NCBI RefSeq assembly: GCF_023715365.1
Contig: NZ_JAMBNZ010000006.1
Coordinates: forward strand, 1-64,000
Reading direction: 5' to 3'
Origin: Georgenia satyanarayanai
Lineage (GTDB): Bacteria > Actinomycetota > Actinomycetes > Actinomycetales > Actinomycetaceae
Length of the DNA stretch: 64,000 bases
A program made the translations under genes and the position numbers. Below are positions 33,858 through 46,501 of this stretch, in pieces. The notes under the pieces were generated by a model. The model did no database searches and was not told where the DNA came from. It saw only the letters and a list, made by a program, of their open reading frames with translations. How positions within the stretch are numbered: position 1 is the first letter of the stretch; every line of letters begins with the position of its first letter.

Positions 33858-35279
33858 GTGCCCGAGAACGACGACATCACCGACGTCTGGGCACGTGCCG
33901 TGGACATCCTCACCGAGAGCGGGGACATCGGCGGCGCACAGCGCGCCTTCATCCGCCTCACCCGCCCCCTCGGTGCTGTGGACGGCACCCTCCTCCTCGC
34001 GGTTCCCAGCGACTTCGCCAAGGACTTCCTCGAGACCCGCGCCCGCGTCGCCCTCACCGAGGCGCTGACCGAGGCATTCGGCTCGGCCGTCCGCTTCGCC
34101 GTCACCGTCGACCCGACCCTGGAGGAGACGTCGCCGCGTGTCCCCAGCGCCGACACCCCCGACGACGCCCCCACCCCGCCCACCCCCCAGGAGACGCGCG
34201 CGGCTGCCCGCCGCGCCTCCGCGGTCGCCGAGGCGGACGCCGCGCGGCTCAACCCGAAGTACACCTTCGAGACCTTCGTCATCGGCTCGAGCAACCGCTT
34301 CGCCCACGCAGCCGCGACCGCTGTCGCCGAGTCACCGGCCCGCGCCTACAACCCGCTGTTCATCTATGGCGGGTCTGGACTGGGCAAGACCCATCTGCTC
34401 CACGCCATCGGGCACTACGCCCGCAGCCTGGACCCCAGCGTGCGCGTGCGCTACGTGAACTCCGAGGAGTTCACCAACGACTTCATCAACTCGATCCGCG
34501 ACGACAAGGCCGAGGCCTTCCAGCGTCGTTACCGAGAGGTCGACGTCCTCCTCATCGACGACATCCAGTTCCTGCAGGGCAAGGAACAGACGATGGAGGA
34601 GTTCTTCCACACCTTCAACACGCTGCACAACGCGAACAAGCAGGTGGTCATCACCTCCGACCTCGCGCCCAAGCAGCTCAACGGCTTCGAGGACCGGATG
34701 CGTTCCCGCTTCGAGTGGGGCCTGCTCACCGACGTGCAGCCGCCCGACCTCGAGACCCGGATCGCCATCCTCCGCAAGAAGGCGAACAACGAGAACCTCG
34801 AGATCGAGGACGCCGTCCTCTCCTACATCGCCTCGCGGATCTCCACGAACATCCGTGAGCTCGAAGGCGCACTCATCCGCGTCACGGCCTTCGCCAACCT
34901 CAACCGCCAGCCGGTCGACGAGTCGCTCGCCGTCATGGTCCTCAAGGACTTCATCACCGACACCGACGGCGAGGACATCACCCCGACGCTGATCATGGGC
35001 CAGACCGCGGACTACTTCTCCGTGTCGATCGACGCCCTGTGCAGCGCCGACCGCTCCCGCGTCCTCGTCAACGCCCGGCAGATCGCCATGTACCTGTGCC
35101 GTGAGCTCACCGAGCTGTCCCTGCCGAAGATCGGCCAGCTCTTCGGCGGACGCGACCACACGACGGTCATGCATGCCAACCGCAAGATCCGCGAGCAGAT
35201 GGCGGAGAAGCGCTCGACCTTCAACCAGGTCACCGAGCTCACCAACCGGATCAAGCAGAAGGCCCGCACCGGCGGCTGA
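33858..35279 (+). CDS. dnaA: Chromosomal replication initiator DnaA
   Basis: 473 residues. Domain I (about 1-80; [30 protein letters not shown]), an acidic/Pro-rich linker (to about 125), the AAA+ domain beginning [21 protein letters not shown] with Walker A GGSGLGKT (Lys177) and Walker [11 protein letters not shown], and the C-terminal DNA-binding domain with [15 protein letters not shown]. The start is GTG 33858 after AGAGAGGA; the frame is open upstream but crosses the DnaA boxes. It melts oriC in its ATP form; the origin lies directly downstream. Confidence 0.98.
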   Translation: MPENDDITDVWARAVDILTESGDIGGAQRAFIRLTRPLGAVDGTLLLAVPSDFAKDFLETRARVALTEALTEAFGSAVRFAVTVDPTLEETSPRVPSADTPDDAPTPPTPQETRAAARRASAVAEADAARLNPKYTFETFVIGSSNRFAHAAATAVAESPARAYNPLFIYGGSGLGKTHLLHAIGHYARSLDPSVRVRYVNSEEFTNDFINSIRDDKAEAFQRRYREVDVLLIDDIQFLQGKEQTMEEFFHTFNTLHNANKQVVITSDLAPKQLNGFEDRMRSRFEWGLLTDVQPPDLETRIAILRKKANNENLEIEDAVLSYIASRISTNIRELEGALIRVTAFANLNRQPVDESLAVMVLKDFITDTDGEDITPTLIMGQTADYFSVSIDALCSADRSRVLVNARQIAMYLCRELTELSLPKIGQLFGGRDHTTVMHANRKIREQMAEKRSTFNQVTELTNRIKQKARTGG

Positions 35280-35807
35280 GCCGCTCGACGCGTCTGGGAC
35301 CTGCACGACGGCGGTACGTCGTCGTGCAGGTCCCTTCCTGCTGCCCACGACCAGATGAGCACGCCGTGACGGCAACGCCGGCCTGTGCGCGCCGTGCGGT
35401 GGCGCTCGACGAAGGAAATGTGTCCCGCGGCCCAATGCACAGCTGTGGACAAGTCTGTGGATTGACGTGGACAGTGGAAACTTGTCAGTGGACAGACCAT
35501 CCCCCGTCGGTGGATGACGCCGGGAGCAATGACAACAATCCACTGCCCCGTCCCGTCCTCCACAGGACCACCAGCACCGCCCCACACAGCCTGGCTCCCG
35601 CAGTGACCTGCACGGACGTGAGATGTCCACAGTGTCCACACCACCGACGACGAAGACGAGACCCCACTTCAAGATCGCTTGTGAATAACAAGATCTGGCC
35701 GGGCGGTGGAACTCCACTCTCGTCCTGAGCGTCGGTGCACTCGCGTAAGGTTTCCCGTGCGCAGCACCATGCGCTGCGCCGTCATGCTCCGAGAGAGGTC
35801 AACAATC
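35280..35807. other. Chromosomal replication origin oriC
   Basis: The dnaA-dnaN gap contains many DnaA boxes. TGTGGACAA (35444-35452) matches the actinobacterial consensus exactly. TGTGGATTG (35456), CGTGGACAG (35466), AGTGGACAG (35487) and GGTGGATGA (35509) follow in the same orientation at roughly helical spacing. ATGTCCACA (35623) and GTGTCCACA (35632) face the other way. The least GC-rich stretch, around 35668-35695 with an imperfect CTTGT/ACAAG dyad, is the best candidate for the unwinding element. The dnaA terminator sits at its left end and the dnaN leader at its right. Confidence 0.88.
35296..35334 (+). terminator. Hairpin terminator of dnaA
   Basis: GGGACCTGCACGACG pairs perfectly (15 bp) with CGTCGTGCAGGTCCC around a 9-base loop, 17 bases after the dnaA stop, followed by TTCCT. 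Confidence 0.75.
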
Positions 35808-36935
35808 GTGAAGCTCAGGGTCGAACGGGACGTCCTTGCCGAGGCCGTCGCCTGGACAGCTCGCTCCCTTCCCGCGCGCCCGCCGGTCCCGGTGCTCGCC
35901 GGTGTCCGCCTGGAGGCGAGCAGCGAGGGGTCCCTCACCCTGTCGACCTTCGACTACGACGTCTCGGCCCGCTCCGCGGTCCCCGCGGCCGTCGAGGAGG
36001 CCGGGGTCGTGCTCGTCTCGGGCCGCCTCCTCGCCGACATCGCCAAGTCCCTCCCGGCCAAGCCCGTGGACCTCACGCTGGACGGCACCAAGGTCGTGCT
36101 CCGCTGCGGCGCCAGCCGGTTCACACTTCTCACCATGCCGGTGGAGGACTACCCGGCGCTCCCTGCGATGCCCGAGCTCTCCGGCACCATCGACGCCGAC
36201 GTCCTCACCGAGGCCGTCGCCCAGGTGAGCATCGCCGCGAGCCGCGACGAGACGCTGCCGCTGCTCACCGGCGTCCGGGTCGAGATCGAGGGCGAGAAGC
36301 TCACGCTCATGGCCACCGACCGCTACCGCCTCGCGATGCGTGAGCTCAGCTGGCACCCGAGCGACCCTTCGATCTCCTCCGTCGCCCTCATCCGGGCACG
36401 CACGCTCTCCGACGTCGCCAAGTCGCTCACGAGCGCCGGCAGCGTCGACGTCGCGCTCGGGGGCGAGTCCGCCTCGCTCGTCGGCTTCGCTGCTGGCGGC
36501 CGGCAGACCACCTCGCTGCTTGTCGAGGGTGACTACCCGCCCGTGCGTCGTCTCTTCCCGGACGAGACGACCACCCACGCCGTCGTCGCCACAGCCGCCC
36601 TCGTCGAGGCCGCCCGCCGTGTCTCCCTCGTCGCTGAGCGCAACACCCCCATCCGCCTGAGCTTCTCCGACGGTCAGGTAGTCCTCGAGGCAGGCCAGGG
36701 CGAGGACGCACAGGCCTCGGAGGTCCTCGAGGCCACGCTCGTCGGCGAGGACATCGTCACCGCCTTCAACCCGCACTACCTGCTCGAGGGCCTGGGGGCG
36801 CTGACCACCGACTTCGTGCGTCTGTCCTTCACCCACCCGAGCAAGCCGGCCGTCATGACCGGTCAGGGCAGCGCCGAGGGGGAGAGCGAGCACGAGTTCC
36901 GCTACCTCCTCATGCCCATCCGGTTCGCCGGCTAG
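35808..36935 (+). CDS. dnaN: DNA polymerase III sliding clamp, beta subunit
   Basis: 375 residues in three repeated clamp domains. It encircles DNA and tethers polymerase III and repair factors. Recognisable: MKLRVERDVLAEAVAWTARSLPARPPVPVLAGV, LPLLTGVRVEIEGEKLTLMATDRYRLA, and the C-terminal YLLMPIRFAG that forms part of the partner pocket. GTG 35808 follows AGAGAGGT at a good distance; the upstream open frame lacks a site. First gene of the rightward dnaN-gnd-recF-DUF721 run. Confidence 0.97.
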   Translation: MKLRVERDVLAEAVAWTARSLPARPPVPVLAGVRLEASSEGSLTLSTFDYDVSARSAVPAAVEEAGVVLVSGRLLADIAKSLPAKPVDLTLDGTKVVLRCGASRFTLLTMPVEDYPALPAMPELSGTIDADVLTEAVAQVSIAASRDETLPLLTGVRVEIEGEKLTLMATDRYRLAMRELSWHPSDPSISSVALIRARTLSDVAKSLTSAGSVDVALGGESASLVGFAAGGRQTTSLLVEGDYPPVRRLFPDETTTHAVVATAALVEAARRVSLVAERNTPIRLSFSDGQVVLEAGQGEDAQASEVLEATLVGEDIVTAFNPHYLLEGLGALTTDFVRLSFTHPSKPAVMTGQGSAEGESEHEFRYLLMPIRFAG

Positions 36936-36982
36936 CCACGCTCCGGGTACGTTCGCAGCAGCCGTCCACGAGAGGAGCAGAC

Positions 36983-37879
36983 ATGCACATCGGCATGGTC
37001 GGTCTGGGCAAGATGGGCGGCAACATGCGCCAGCGCATCGAGGCCGCCGGGCACACCGTCACCGGGTACGACACCAACCCGGAGATCAGCGACGTCGCCA
37101 CCCTCGCCGAGCTCGCCGAGGCGCTACCTTCCGGCAACCGCGTCGTGTGGATCATGGTCCCCGCGGGTGCGCCCACCCTGGCGGTCCTCGAGGAGCTCGC
37201 CGCCCGTCTGGGCGCCGGTGACCTCGTCATCGAGGGCGGGAACTCCTACTACCGCGACGACCAGACCAACGCGGCCATGCTCGCCGAGCGGGGCATCGGT
37301 TACATCGACGCCGGTATCTCCGGCGGCGTGTGGGGCCGCGAGTACGGCTACGGCACGATGGTGGGCGGCAGCGTCGAGGACGTCGAGCGCGCGATGCCGA
37401 TCTTCGACGCCCTGCGCCCCGACGGGCCCCGCGAGGAGGGCTTCGTCCACGCCGGCGGCGTCGGCGCCGGGCACTTCTCCAAGATGGTGCACAACGGCAT
37501 CGAGTACGGGCTCATGCAGGCCTACGCAGAGGGTTACGAGATCATCGCGTCGCGATCCGACCTCGTCCCCGACGTCGCGGCCGTGCTGCGCGCGTGGCAG
37601 CGCGGCACCGTCGTCCGCTCGTGGCTCCTCGAGCTGCTCGTTGACGCCCTCGAGGGCGACCCGGGCCTCGCGAGCGTCGACGACTACGCCAACGACTCCG
37701 GCGAGGGCCGCTGGACCCTTGAGGAAGCCGTCGACAACGCCGTGCCCGCCCCGACGATCTCCGCCGCCCTCTTCGCCCGCTTCGCCTCCCGGCAGGAGCA
37801 GTCTCCCGCCATGAAGGCGATCGCCGCCCTCCGCGAGGAGTTCGGGGGACACGCGGTCCGTCGCGCCGACGAGCGCTGA
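36983..37879 (+). CDS. gnd: 6-phosphogluconate dehydrogenase, decarboxylating (short form)
   Basis: 298 residues, oxidising 6-phosphogluconate to ribulose-5-phosphate in the pentose phosphate pathway. N-terminal Rossmann motif [16 protein letters not shown], substrate-binding [10 protein letters not shown] and [18 protein letters not shown], and catalytic Lys in [16 protein letters not shown]. The length of about 300 (not 470) marks the YqeC/GndA-like short type, which is common between dnaN and recF in actinobacteria. ATG 36983 follows GAGAGGAGCAG. It is 2 bases from recF. Confidence 0.95.
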   Translation: MHIGMVGLGKMGGNMRQRIEAAGHTVTGYDTNPEISDVATLAELAEALPSGNRVVWIMVPAGAPTLAVLEELAARLGAGDLVIEGGNSYYRDDQTNAAMLAERGIGYIDAGISGGVWGREYGYGTMVGGSVEDVERAMPIFDALRPDGPREEGFVHAGGVGAGHFSKMVHNGIEYGLMQAYAEGYEIIASRSDLVPDVAAVLRAWQRGTVVRSWLLELLVDALEGDPGLASVDDYANDSGEGRWTLEEAVDNAVPAPTISAALFARFASRQEQSPAMKAIAALREEFGGHAVRRADER

Positions 37880-37881
37880 GG

Positions 37882-39042
37882 ATGTACGTCTCCAACCTCT
37901 CTCTGCACGACTTCCGCTCCTACACCGAGCTGGTCCTCGCGCTCGACCCGGGCGTCACCGCATTCGTGGGGCACAACGGCCAGGGCAAGACGAACATCGT
38001 CGAGGCCGTCGCCTACCTCGGGACCTTCTCCAGCCACCGCGTCGCTTCCGACGCCGCGCTCGTGCGGCACGGCACGGGCGGCGCCGTCGTGCGGGCCAAG
38101 GCCAACCGCGGGGGACGCGAGACCCTCGTGGAGCTCGAGATCGTCGCGGGCAAGGCGAACCGGGCGCGTCTCAACCGGGCGCCGGTCAGCCGGACCCGCG
38201 ATGTCCTGGGCATCGTGCGCAGCGTCGTCTTCGCGCCCGAGGACCTCGAGCTCGTCAAGGGCGACCCCCAGGCGCGCCGCCGCTTCCTCGACGACCTCCT
38301 CGTGCTCCTCACCCCGCGGCTGGGCGGCGTCCGCAGCGAGTACGACAAGATCCTGCGCCAGCGCGGCGCGCTCCTCAAGACGGCCGGCGCCGCGCGCCGG
38401 CGCGGCTCCAGCCCGGACCTGTCCACGCTCGACGTGTGGGACCGCCACCTCGCCGCGGCGGGCGCAGAGATCACCGCCGCCCGCATCGACCTCCTCCACC
38501 GGTTGCGGCCGCGGACGGCGCAGGCCTACGAGCAGGTGAGCGCCGGCCAGGGTGACGCCCACCTCGGCTACCGCTCCGCGCTCCTCGGAGTCGACGGCGA
38601 GGGCGAGGCCACCCCCGAGGAGGAGGGTGCGCTCACCGACGTGACCCAGCTCGAGGAGCGGCTCGTCGAGGCGATGTCCCGGGTCCGGAGCAAGGAGATC
38701 GACCGCGGCGTGAGCCTCGTCGGCCCGCACCGGGACGACCTCGTCCTCACCCTCGGCGGGCTCCCCGCCAAGGGCTACGCCAGCCACGGGGAGTCGTGGT
38801 CCTACGCCCTGGCCCTCCGGCTCGCCTCCTTCGACGTGCTCTCGGAGGACGACGACGGCGGACCCGTCCTCATCCTCGACGACGTCTTCGCCGAGCTCGA
38901 TGTCCGTCGGCGCGAGCGGCTGGCGACCATGGTCGGCGGGGCCGAGCAGGTCCTCATCACCGCGGCCGTCGCCGAGGACGTCCCCGAGTCGCTGCGCGGG
39001 GCGCGCTTCACGGTCTCCAAGGGTGAGGTCACCCGTGAGTGA
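37882..39042 (+). CDS. recF: DNA replication and repair protein RecF
   Basis: 386 residues, SMC-like ATPase that loads RecA at ssDNA gaps. [25 protein letters not shown], Walker [18 protein letters not shown], the signature region ([19 protein letters not shown]) and Walker [12 protein letters not shown] are intact. ATG 37882 begins 2 bases after gnd; the stop overlaps the DUF721 gene by 8 bases. Confidence 0.96.
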   Translation: MYVSNLSLHDFRSYTELVLALDPGVTAFVGHNGQGKTNIVEAVAYLGTFSSHRVASDAALVRHGTGGAVVRAKANRGGRETLVELEIVAGKANRARLNRAPVSRTRDVLGIVRSVVFAPEDLELVKGDPQARRRFLDDLLVLLTPRLGGVRSEYDKILRQRGALLKTAGAARRRGSSPDLSTLDVWDRHLAAAGAEITAARIDLLHRLRPRTAQAYEQVSAGQGDAHLGYRSALLGVDGEGEATPEEEGALTDVTQLEERLVEAMSRVRSKEIDRGVSLVGPHRDDLVLTLGGLPAKGYASHGESWSYALALRLASFDVLSEDDDGGPVLILDDVFAELDVRRRERLATMVGGAEQVLITAAVAEDVPESLRGARFTVSKGEVTRE

Positions 39043-39586
39043 CGGCAGGGCCCAGGAGCCGGAGGAGGAGACGAGGTCCTCGGCCGCTCGCCAGGCCCTG
39101 GCCCGCGCCCGCGCCGCTGCCGCGGCCAAGGGCCTGCGACGCACCGCCGCCGGACGGCCCGTTCCCGGCAAGCGCCGCTTCCACCCCGGGCCGGGGTTCG
39201 GGGACGTCGGCAGCGGCTCCGGCCCCTCCCGCCGCGACCCGCAGATGCTCGGCCCGATCGTCGACAAGATCCTCACCGAGCGTGGCTGGACCGCGCCGGT
39301 GAGCCTGGGCGGCGTCGTCGGCCGCTGGCGCGAGATCGTCGGGGACCAGCTCGCCGACCACTGCGTCGTCGAGACCTTCGACGAGTCCGTGCTCGTCGTC
39401 CGCGCCGACTCCACCGCCTGGGCCACGCAGCTGCGGCTGCTCCAGCCCCAGCTGGAGCGTCGGCTGGCCGAGGAGGTCGGTGAGGACGTTGTGGAGAAGA
39501 TCGTCATCCGCGGACCCGGTGGGCCGAGCTGGACGCGCGGGCCGCGATCGGTCCGGGGCCGAGGACCGCGCGACACCTACGGCTGA
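39035..39586 (+). CDS. DUF721 (DciA-like) protein
   Basis: 183 residues. A charged, Ala/Arg-rich N-terminal half (about 1-75) precedes the DUF721 domain ([65 protein letters not shown]). DUF721 proteins (DciA) are proposed helicase operators that load or stimulate DnaB in bacteria without DnaC. That fits the location between recF and gyrB and the presence of dnaB in this window. GTG 39035 overlaps recF. Confidence 0.9.
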   Translation: MSDGRAQEPEEETRSSAARQALARARAAAAAKGLRRTAAGRPVPGKRRFHPGPGFGDVGSGSGPSRRDPQMLGPIVDKILTERGWTAPVSLGGVVGRWREIVGDQLADHCVVETFDESVLVVRADSTAWATQLRLLQPQLERRLAEEVGEDVVEKIVIRGPGGPSWTRGPRSVRGRGPRDTYG

Positions 39587-39624
39587 GCCCGCTCGCGAGG
39601 GCGCTGACGGGCGACCTATCACAC

Positions 39625-39645
39625 TGTGGATGACCTTGTGGATAT
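39625..39645. promoter_or_regulatory. Two DnaA boxes upstream of gyrB
   Basis: TGTGGATGA (39625-39633) and TGTGGATAT (39637-39645) are 12 bases apart in the 219-base gap before gyrB, the same spacing as the pair before dnaA. They could couple gyrase expression or local structure to DnaA. Confidence 0.6.
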
Positions 39646-39787
39646 GCGGTGATTCGGGCCCCCACGCAGTAGAATCGGGTGACCCCGCCCGCGGGGTGTC
39701 GGCTGGAGTCACACCCCCGGGCAGCTGTGGTGCCAGGTGCACCGTCCCGGACCAGGCGACGATGCGGTACTGCGCCGCGACGAATGA

Positions 39788-41842
<2,055 letters not shown>

Positions 41843-41885
41843 ACCTCCCTGCCCCGCTCTGCCTGCCGAAGGATAGAAGGACGAA

Positions 41886-44426
41886 GTGACCCAGCCCCCC
41901 ATCGACCACGTCGAGCAGGTCGACCTCAAGCTCGAGATGCAGCGCTCGTACCTCGACTACGCGATGAGCGTCATCGTCGGGCGAGCGCTGCCGGACGTCC
42001 GCGACGGACTCAAGCCGGTCCACCGCCGCGTGCTGTACGCGATGTACGACGGCGGGTACCGCCCCGACGCGTCGTTCAACAAGTGCTCGCGCGTCGTCGG
42101 CGAGGTCATGGGGCAGTACCACCCGCACGGTGACACCTCGATCTACGACGCCCTCGTGCGTCTCGTGCAGCCGTGGTCACTGCGCTACCCGCTCATCGCC
42201 GGGCAGGGCAACTTCGGCTCCGCGGGCAACCTCGGCGCCGCGGCCCCGCGGTACACCGAGTGCAAGATGGCGCCGCTGGCCATGGAGATGGTTCGCGACA
42301 TCGACCAGGCCACCGTCGACTTCCACGACAACTACGACGGCAAGAACCAGGAGCCGGACGTCCTGCCGGCCCGGTTCCCCAACCTCCTCGTCAACGGGTC
42401 CGAGGGCATCGCCGTCGGCATGGCCACCCGCATCCCGCCGCACAACCTGCGCGAGGTCGCGTCGGGTGTCCAGTGGTTCCTCGACAACCCCGAGGCGAGC
42501 AAGGAGGAGCTGCTCGAGGCGCTCCTGGAGCGCATCAAGGGTCCCGACTTCCCCACCGGCGCGACGATCCTCGGTCGCCGCGGGATCGAGGACGCCTACC
42601 GCACCGGCCGCGGCTCCATCACCCAGCGCGCCGTCGTCAACGTCGAGGAGATCCAGGGCCGGCAGTGCCTCGTGGTCACCGAGCTGCCCTACCAGGTCAA
42701 CCCGGACAACCTCGTCACGAAGATCGCCTCCCTCGTCCACGACGGGCGCCTCCAGGGCATCGCCGACATGCGCGACGAGTCCTCCGGCCGCGCCGGCCAG
42801 CGCCTCGTCATCGTGCTCAAGCGTGACGCCGTCGCCAAGGTCGTCCTCAACAACCTGTACAAGCACACCCAGCTGCAGGACAACTTCCCGGCGAACATGC
42901 TCGCCCTCGTCGACGGCGTGCCCCGCACACTTAGCCTCGACGCCTTCATCCGCCACTGGGTGACCCACCAGATCGACGTCGTCGTCCGCCGCACCCGCTT
43001 CCTGCTCAACCGGGCCGAGGAGCGCATCCACATCCTGCGCGGCCAGCTCAAGGCCCTCGACATGCTCGACGAGGTCATCGCGCTCATCCGCGCCTCCGAG
43101 AGCGGGGACGCCGCCCGCGCGGGGCTCATGGACCTCCTCGACATCGACGAGGTGCAGGCCGACGCGATCCTCGCGATGCAGCTGCGCCGCCTCGCGGCCC
43201 TCGAGCGCCAGAAGATCGTCGACGAGCACAACAAGATCGAGGCGGAGATCCGGGAGTACAAGGACATCCTCGCCGCCCCGCAGCGGCAGCGGACCATCGT
43301 CGCCGAGGAGCTCGGCTCCATCGTCGCGAAGTACGGCGACGAGCGACGCACGACCGTCGTGCCCTACGAGGGCGACATGTCGATGGAGGACCTCATCCCC
43401 GAGGAGGACGTGGTCGTCACGATCACCCGGGGCGGCTACGCCAAGCGCACGCGGACGGACAACTACCGGTCCCAGCGCCGCGGCGGCAAGGGCGTGCGCG
43501 GCGCGCAGCTGCGCGAGGACGACATCGTCGAGCACTTCTTCGTCACCACGACCCACCAGTGGCTGCTCTTCTTCACCAACATGGGCCGCGTCTACCGCGC
43601 CAAGGGCTACGAGCTGCCCGAGGGAGGCCGGGACTCCAAGGGCCAGCACGTGGCCAACCTCCTGGCCTTCCAGCCCGACGAGCGCATCGCGCAGGTCGTG
43701 GCGCTGCGCAGCTACGAGGACGCCGACTACCTCGTCCTCGCCACGCGCACCGGCCTGGTGAAGAAGACCCGTCTGCAGGAGTACGACACCAACCGCACCG
43801 GCGGCATCATTGCAATCAACCTCCGCGAGGATGCCGCCGGCGAGCGGGACCGCCTCGTCTCCGCCCAGCTCGTCAACAGCGAGGACGACCTGCTCCTCGT
43901 GTCGCGCAAGGGCCAGTCGATCCGCTTCACCGCGACCGATGAGGCGCTGCGCCCGATGGGCCGCTCGACCTCCGGCGTCACCGGGATGAAGTTCCGCGAG
44001 GACGACGAACTGCTCGCCATGGACGTCGTGCGTCCCTGGTACGAGAACGCGGCGCTGTTCGTCGTCACCGAGGGCGGGTACGCCAAGCGCACCGCCGTGG
44101 AGGAGTACCGGGTCCAGGGCCGCGGCGGGCTGGGTATCAAGGTCGCCAACCTCGTCGAGGCGCGCGGCGACCTCGTCAGCGCGCTGCTCACCAGCCCGGA
44201 GGACGAGGTGCTCGTCATCATGGAGCGCGGCAAGATCGTCCGGTCCGCGGTGGCCGAGGTCAGCCTCACCGGCCGCAACACCCAGGGCGTCATCTTCGCC
44301 AAGCCCGACAAGGGCGACCGGATCATCGCCGTCGCCCGCAACGCCGAGCGCGACGCCGATGGCGTAGCGTCGACCCCTGACGAGACCGAGGAGCCCGCCG
44401 AGGGCGACGATGGAGGAGACGCATGA
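41886..44426 (+). CDS. gyrA: DNA gyrase subunit A
   Basis: 846 residues. The breakage-reunion domain carries [25 protein letters not shown] and the active-site tyrosine in [12 protein letters not shown]. The quinolone-determining stretch [19 protein letters not shown] has the wild-type-like D-T-S. The C-terminal half is the beta-pinwheel that wraps DNA (repeats such as [12 protein letters not shown] and [13 protein letters not shown]). GTG 41886; the stop overlaps the DUF3566 gene by 4 bases. No intein is seen at the tyrosine, a site used in mycobacterial gyrA. Confidence 0.98.
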   Translation: MTQPPIDHVEQVDLKLEMQRSYLDYAMSVIVGRALPDVRDGLKPVHRRVLYAMYDGGYRPDASFNKCSRVVGEVMGQYHPHGDTSIYDALVRLVQPWSLRYPLIAGQGNFGSAGNLGAAAPRYTECKMAPLAMEMVRDIDQATVDFHDNYDGKNQEPDVLPARFPNLLVNGSEGIAVGMATRIPPHNLREVASGVQWFLDNPEASKEELLEALLERIKGPDFPTGATILGRRGIEDAYRTGRGSITQRAVVNVEEIQGRQCLVVTELPYQVNPDNLVTKIASLVHDGRLQGIADMRDESSGRAGQRLVIVLKRDAVAKVVLNNLYKHTQLQDNFPANMLALVDGVPRTLSLDAFIRHWVTHQIDVVVRRTRFLLNRAEERIHILRGQLKALDMLDEVIALIRASESGDAARAGLMDLLDIDEVQADAILAMQLRRLAALERQKIVDEHNKIEAEIREYKDILAAPQRQRTIVAEELGSIVAKYGDERRTTVVPYEGDMSMEDLIPEEDVVVTITRGGYAKRTRTDNYRSQRRGGKGVRGAQLREDDIVEHFFVTTTHQWLLFFTNMGRVYRAKGYELPEGGRDSKGQHVANLLAFQPDERIAQVVALRSYEDADYLVLATRTGLVKKTRLQEYDTNRTGGIIAINLREDAAGERDRLVSAQLVNSEDDLLLVSRKGQSIRFTATDEALRPMGRSTSGVTGMKFREDDELLAMDVVRPWYENAALFVVTEGGYAKRTAVEEYRVQGRGGLGIKVANLVEARGDLVSALLTSPEDEVLVIMERGKIVRSAVAEVSLTGRNTQGVIFAKPDKGDRIIAVARNAERDADGVASTPDETEEPAEGDDGGDA

Positions 44427-45166
44427 GCAGCACCACGCCCGGCCAGGGCGGCGCGGGGGACGTGACCCCGCCCGACGGTGAGTCACCCCGCCCGTCCCAG
44501 CAGGACCGTGCTGCGATGCGGACGAGTCTCGCCGAGCGCTTCGCCGCGGCGCGCGGCGTGGAGGAGCACCCCGTCGTGCCCCGTCCCGACGACTCCGCAC
44601 CGGTGAGTGACACAGCCACCAGCCAGGTCCTGCCCGGCTCTTCCGGGGTCGCCGGCGGCACGGCCACGGCACCCCGCTACGGCGCCTCGGCCACGAGCAC
44701 CTCCGGTCCGGCCACGGCACCCCAGCAGGCGGCTCAGCCGGCCCAGCGCGGAACGCAGCCCGCCGCCGCTGGCGGCGAGGCGCGCCCGGCGTCCCGGCCC
44801 AACCCCGGCCCTCGCCGCGTGCGCCTGTCGGTCGCGCGCGTGGACCCGTGGTCGGTGATGAAGCTGTCCTTCCTCCTGTCGATCGCCGTCGGGATCGGCA
44901 TCGTCGTCGCGGCGGCCGCGATGTGGTTCGTCCTGGACTCGATGCACGTCTTCGCCGACGTCGAGGAGCTGCTCGTCACGCTCGACTCGGAGAACTTCCT
45001 CCGGCTCATGGACTACGTCCAGTTCGACCGGGTCATCTCGATGGCCGCCATCATCGCCGTCGTCGACGTCCTGCTCCTCACGGCACTGTCGACGCTCGGC
45101 GCGTTCCTCTACAACATCGTCGCGGCTCTCGTCGGTGGTGTGCACCTGACGCTGACCGACGACTGA
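44423..45166 (+). CDS. DUF3566 domain membrane protein
   Basis: 247 residues. A disordered Ser/Thr/Pro/Ala/Gln-rich N-terminal half (about 1-130) is followed by the DUF3566 domain: [40 protein letters not shown] with helix 1, and a second helix ending [26 protein letters not shown]. Its gene always follows gyrA in actinobacteria (as Mycobacterium Rv0007). Function is unknown. ATG 44423 overlaps gyrA (ATGA). Confidence 0.92.
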   Translation: MSSTTPGQGGAGDVTPPDGESPRPSQQDRAAMRTSLAERFAAARGVEEHPVVPRPDDSAPVSDTATSQVLPGSSGVAGGTATAPRYGASATSTSGPATAPQQAAQPAQRGTQPAAAGGEARPASRPNPGPRRVRLSVARVDPWSVMKLSFLLSIAVGIGIVVAAAAMWFVLDSMHVFADVEELLVTLDSENFLRLMDYVQFDRVISMAAIIAVVDVLLLTALSTLGAFLYNIVAALVGGVHLTLTDD

Positions 45167-45205
45167 ACTGTGGCGAACGCGACGTCCCACCGCGCCCCTA
45201 CGGGT

Positions 45206-45235
45206 TTGGGAACGGTCCGCGGGCTGGGGTAGTCT
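45206..45235 (+). promoter_or_regulatory. Possible promoter of tRNA-Ile
   Basis: TTGGGA (45206-45211) and TAGTCT (45230-45235) are 18 bases apart and end 35 bases before the tRNA. This fits a sigma-A-type promoter, although both hexamers deviate from consensus. Confidence 0.35.
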
Positions 45236-45270
45236 GCTGCGGCACCCCCCGGCTACGCGCCGCAGTGCGC

Positions 45271-45344
45271 CGGGCCTATAGCTCAGACGGTTAGAGCGCT
45301 TCCCTGATAAGGAAGAGGTCGCTGGTTCGAGTCCAGCTAGGCCC
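45271..45344 (+). tRNA. tRNA-Ile (GAT)
   Basis: A 74-base cloverleaf. Acceptor GGGCCTA pairs with TAGGCCC, the D-arm is TAGCTCAGACGGTTAGAGC, the anticodon loop CTGATAA has GAT at 45305-45307, and the T-arm is CTGGTTCGAGTCCAG. The 3' CCA is not encoded. It lies in the conserved gyrA-DUF3566-tRNA-Ile-tRNA-Ala order. Confidence 0.98.
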
Positions 45345-45374
45345 ACCCGACCATCACCCGAGGAGGAGACCCGC

Positions 45375-45533
45375 ATGAAGAAGATCCTCGGACTGGCCAC
45401 GCTGGCGGGCGCCGGCTACGCCGTCTGGACCAAGGTGAAGGCCGACCGCGAGGAGCGCGAGCTCTGGGCAGAGGTCACCGACAGCTTCGGCGGGAACACC
45501 TTCCCCGAGACGGGCACCAGCACCACCGCCTGA
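45375..45533 (+). CDS. DLW-39 family small protein
   Basis: 52 residues beginning MKKILGLATLAGAGYAVWTK with an N-terminal hydrophobic segment, then a charged helix (VKADREERELWAEVTD) holding the conserved D/E-L-W block that names this actinobacterial family. A strong GAGGAGGAG lies just before ATG 45375. It sits between the two tRNA genes, its usual place. Function is unknown. Confidence 0.88.
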   Translation: MKKILGLATLAGAGYAVWTKVKADREERELWAEVTDSFGGNTFPETGTSTTA

Positions 45534-45571
45534 GCGCGGGTAGCATTCCCCTGCCGGCTGTGCCGGCATCG

Positions 45572-45644
45572 GGGGCCATGGCGCAATTGGTAGCGCACCT
45601 GCTTTGCAAGCAGGGGGTTGCGGGTTCGAGTCCCGCTGGCTCCA
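45572..45644 (+). tRNA. tRNA-Ala (TGC)
   Basis: A 73-base cloverleaf. Acceptor GGGGCCA pairs with TGGCTCC, including the G3-U70 wobble that identifies tRNA-Ala. The anticodon loop TTTGCAA has TGC at 45605-45607 and the T-arm is GCGGGTTCGAGTCCCGC. CCA is not encoded. Confidence 0.98.
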
Positions 45645-45723
45645 CCTCGTGCATGACGGCGGGGCCGATCTCCTCGGCTTCGCGAAGTACCTCCAGCTCC
45701 CCGTGCGCTCGCCACGACGTGCA

Positions 45724-45755
45724 AGACGCCCGGGACCATCAGGTCCCGGGCGTCT
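45724..45755. terminator. Hairpin terminator, 14-bp stem
   Basis: AGACGCCCGGGACC pairs perfectly with GGTCCCGGGCGTCT around ATCA. It lies between tRNA-Ala (rightward) and the convergent hypothetical gene, and can serve both. Confidence 0.8.
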
Positions 45756-45766
45756 GTGCGTGTGTC

Positions 45767-46501
45767 TCAGGCGTTGCGGGTCGTGTCCACGTCCGTCTCG
45801 CCGCGACCGGCGTCGACCGGGGTGGTCTCGGTGGTGACCGCGCCGGCCGACGTCTCCGTCTCCTCCACCACGGTGGCGGCGTCGACTGCAGGCTCGCCCT
45901 CCTCCAGGGTGTTGGGCACGGAGGTGACCTGGCCGCCGCTCGAGGCGTCGTCGTTCGGAGTCGTCACAGTGGTGTCCTCCCAGTACTCCTCGGCCCACGG
46001 GTCGTCCACGGGCTGGGTACGGCGCCACAGCAGGTAGCCGGTGCCTGCGGCGGCAGTGCCGACGAGGATCCACCCGACCTTCTTGCCGGAGCTCTTCTTC
46101 TTGGGCTTGGTGGTCATCGCCTTCTGCGCGGCCTTGCCGGCCTTGGTGGCCTTTTCCGCCACGGTGCCGTTGCCGCCTGCAGCCTCCGCGGCGTCGTGCA
46201 TCGCCTTCTGCACGCGAGGCAGGTAGTCGTCCACGATCTTGTCGCGGGTGGTGTCGACGACGGGACGTGCCTTCTCGGCAGCGGCCTCGATCTTGGGGGC
46301 GGCGACCTTGACGCCGTCCCGCAGCGCCTTGTCGATCTTCGGGGCGGCGACGTCGGTGGCCCAGACCTTGCCCTGTCCGGCGAGGGAGGCAGCGAGCTCG
46401 CCGGCCTTGCCCGCCTGCTCGCCGAGGACGTGCCCGAACTCGACGGCCTGCTGGCGGACCTTGTCCGTGTCGACCTCGCGGATCTTCTGCTTGCGCGACA
46501 T
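45767..46501 (-). CDS. Hypothetical single-pass membrane protein
   Basis: 244 residues, no family I can name with certainty. Residues 1-135 are helical, rich in Ala and Lys with repeated AAPKI segments (VAAPKIDKAL, VAAPKIEAAA) like apolipoprotein/phasin-type amphipathic helices. A Lys/Ser stretch precedes one membrane helix (142-159, VGWILVGTAAAGTGYLLW). The remainder is an acidic Thr/Glu/Val-rich tail (about 165-244). ATG 46501 follows GAGGGAGAGCAC. Similar proteins occur at this spot (between tRNA-Ala and ppi) in other actinobacteria. Function is unknown. Confidence 0.75.
   Translation of the reverse strand: MSRKQKIREVDTDKVRQQAVEFGHVLGEQAGKAGELAASLAGQGKVWATDVAAPKIDKALRDGVKVAAPKIEAAAEKARPVVDTTRDKIVDDYLPRVQKAMHDAAEAAGGNGTVAEKATKAGKAAQKAMTTKPKKKSSGKKVGWILVGTAAAGTGYLLWRRTQPVDDPWAEEYWEDTTVTTPNDDASSGGQVTSVPNTLEEGEPAVDAATVVEETETSAGAVTTETTPVDAGRGETDVDTTRNA

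Noticed and set aside
41886-44426. Possible gyrase intein
   Set aside because: The active-site tyrosine region AAPRYTECK and the rest of GyrA and GyrB are continuous; no block A or G motifs.
44423-44870. Possible programmed frameshift or second gene in the DUF3566 N-terminal half
   Set aside because: The low-complexity Pro/Ala/Ser stretch is typical of this family's N-terminus and the frame is unbroken.
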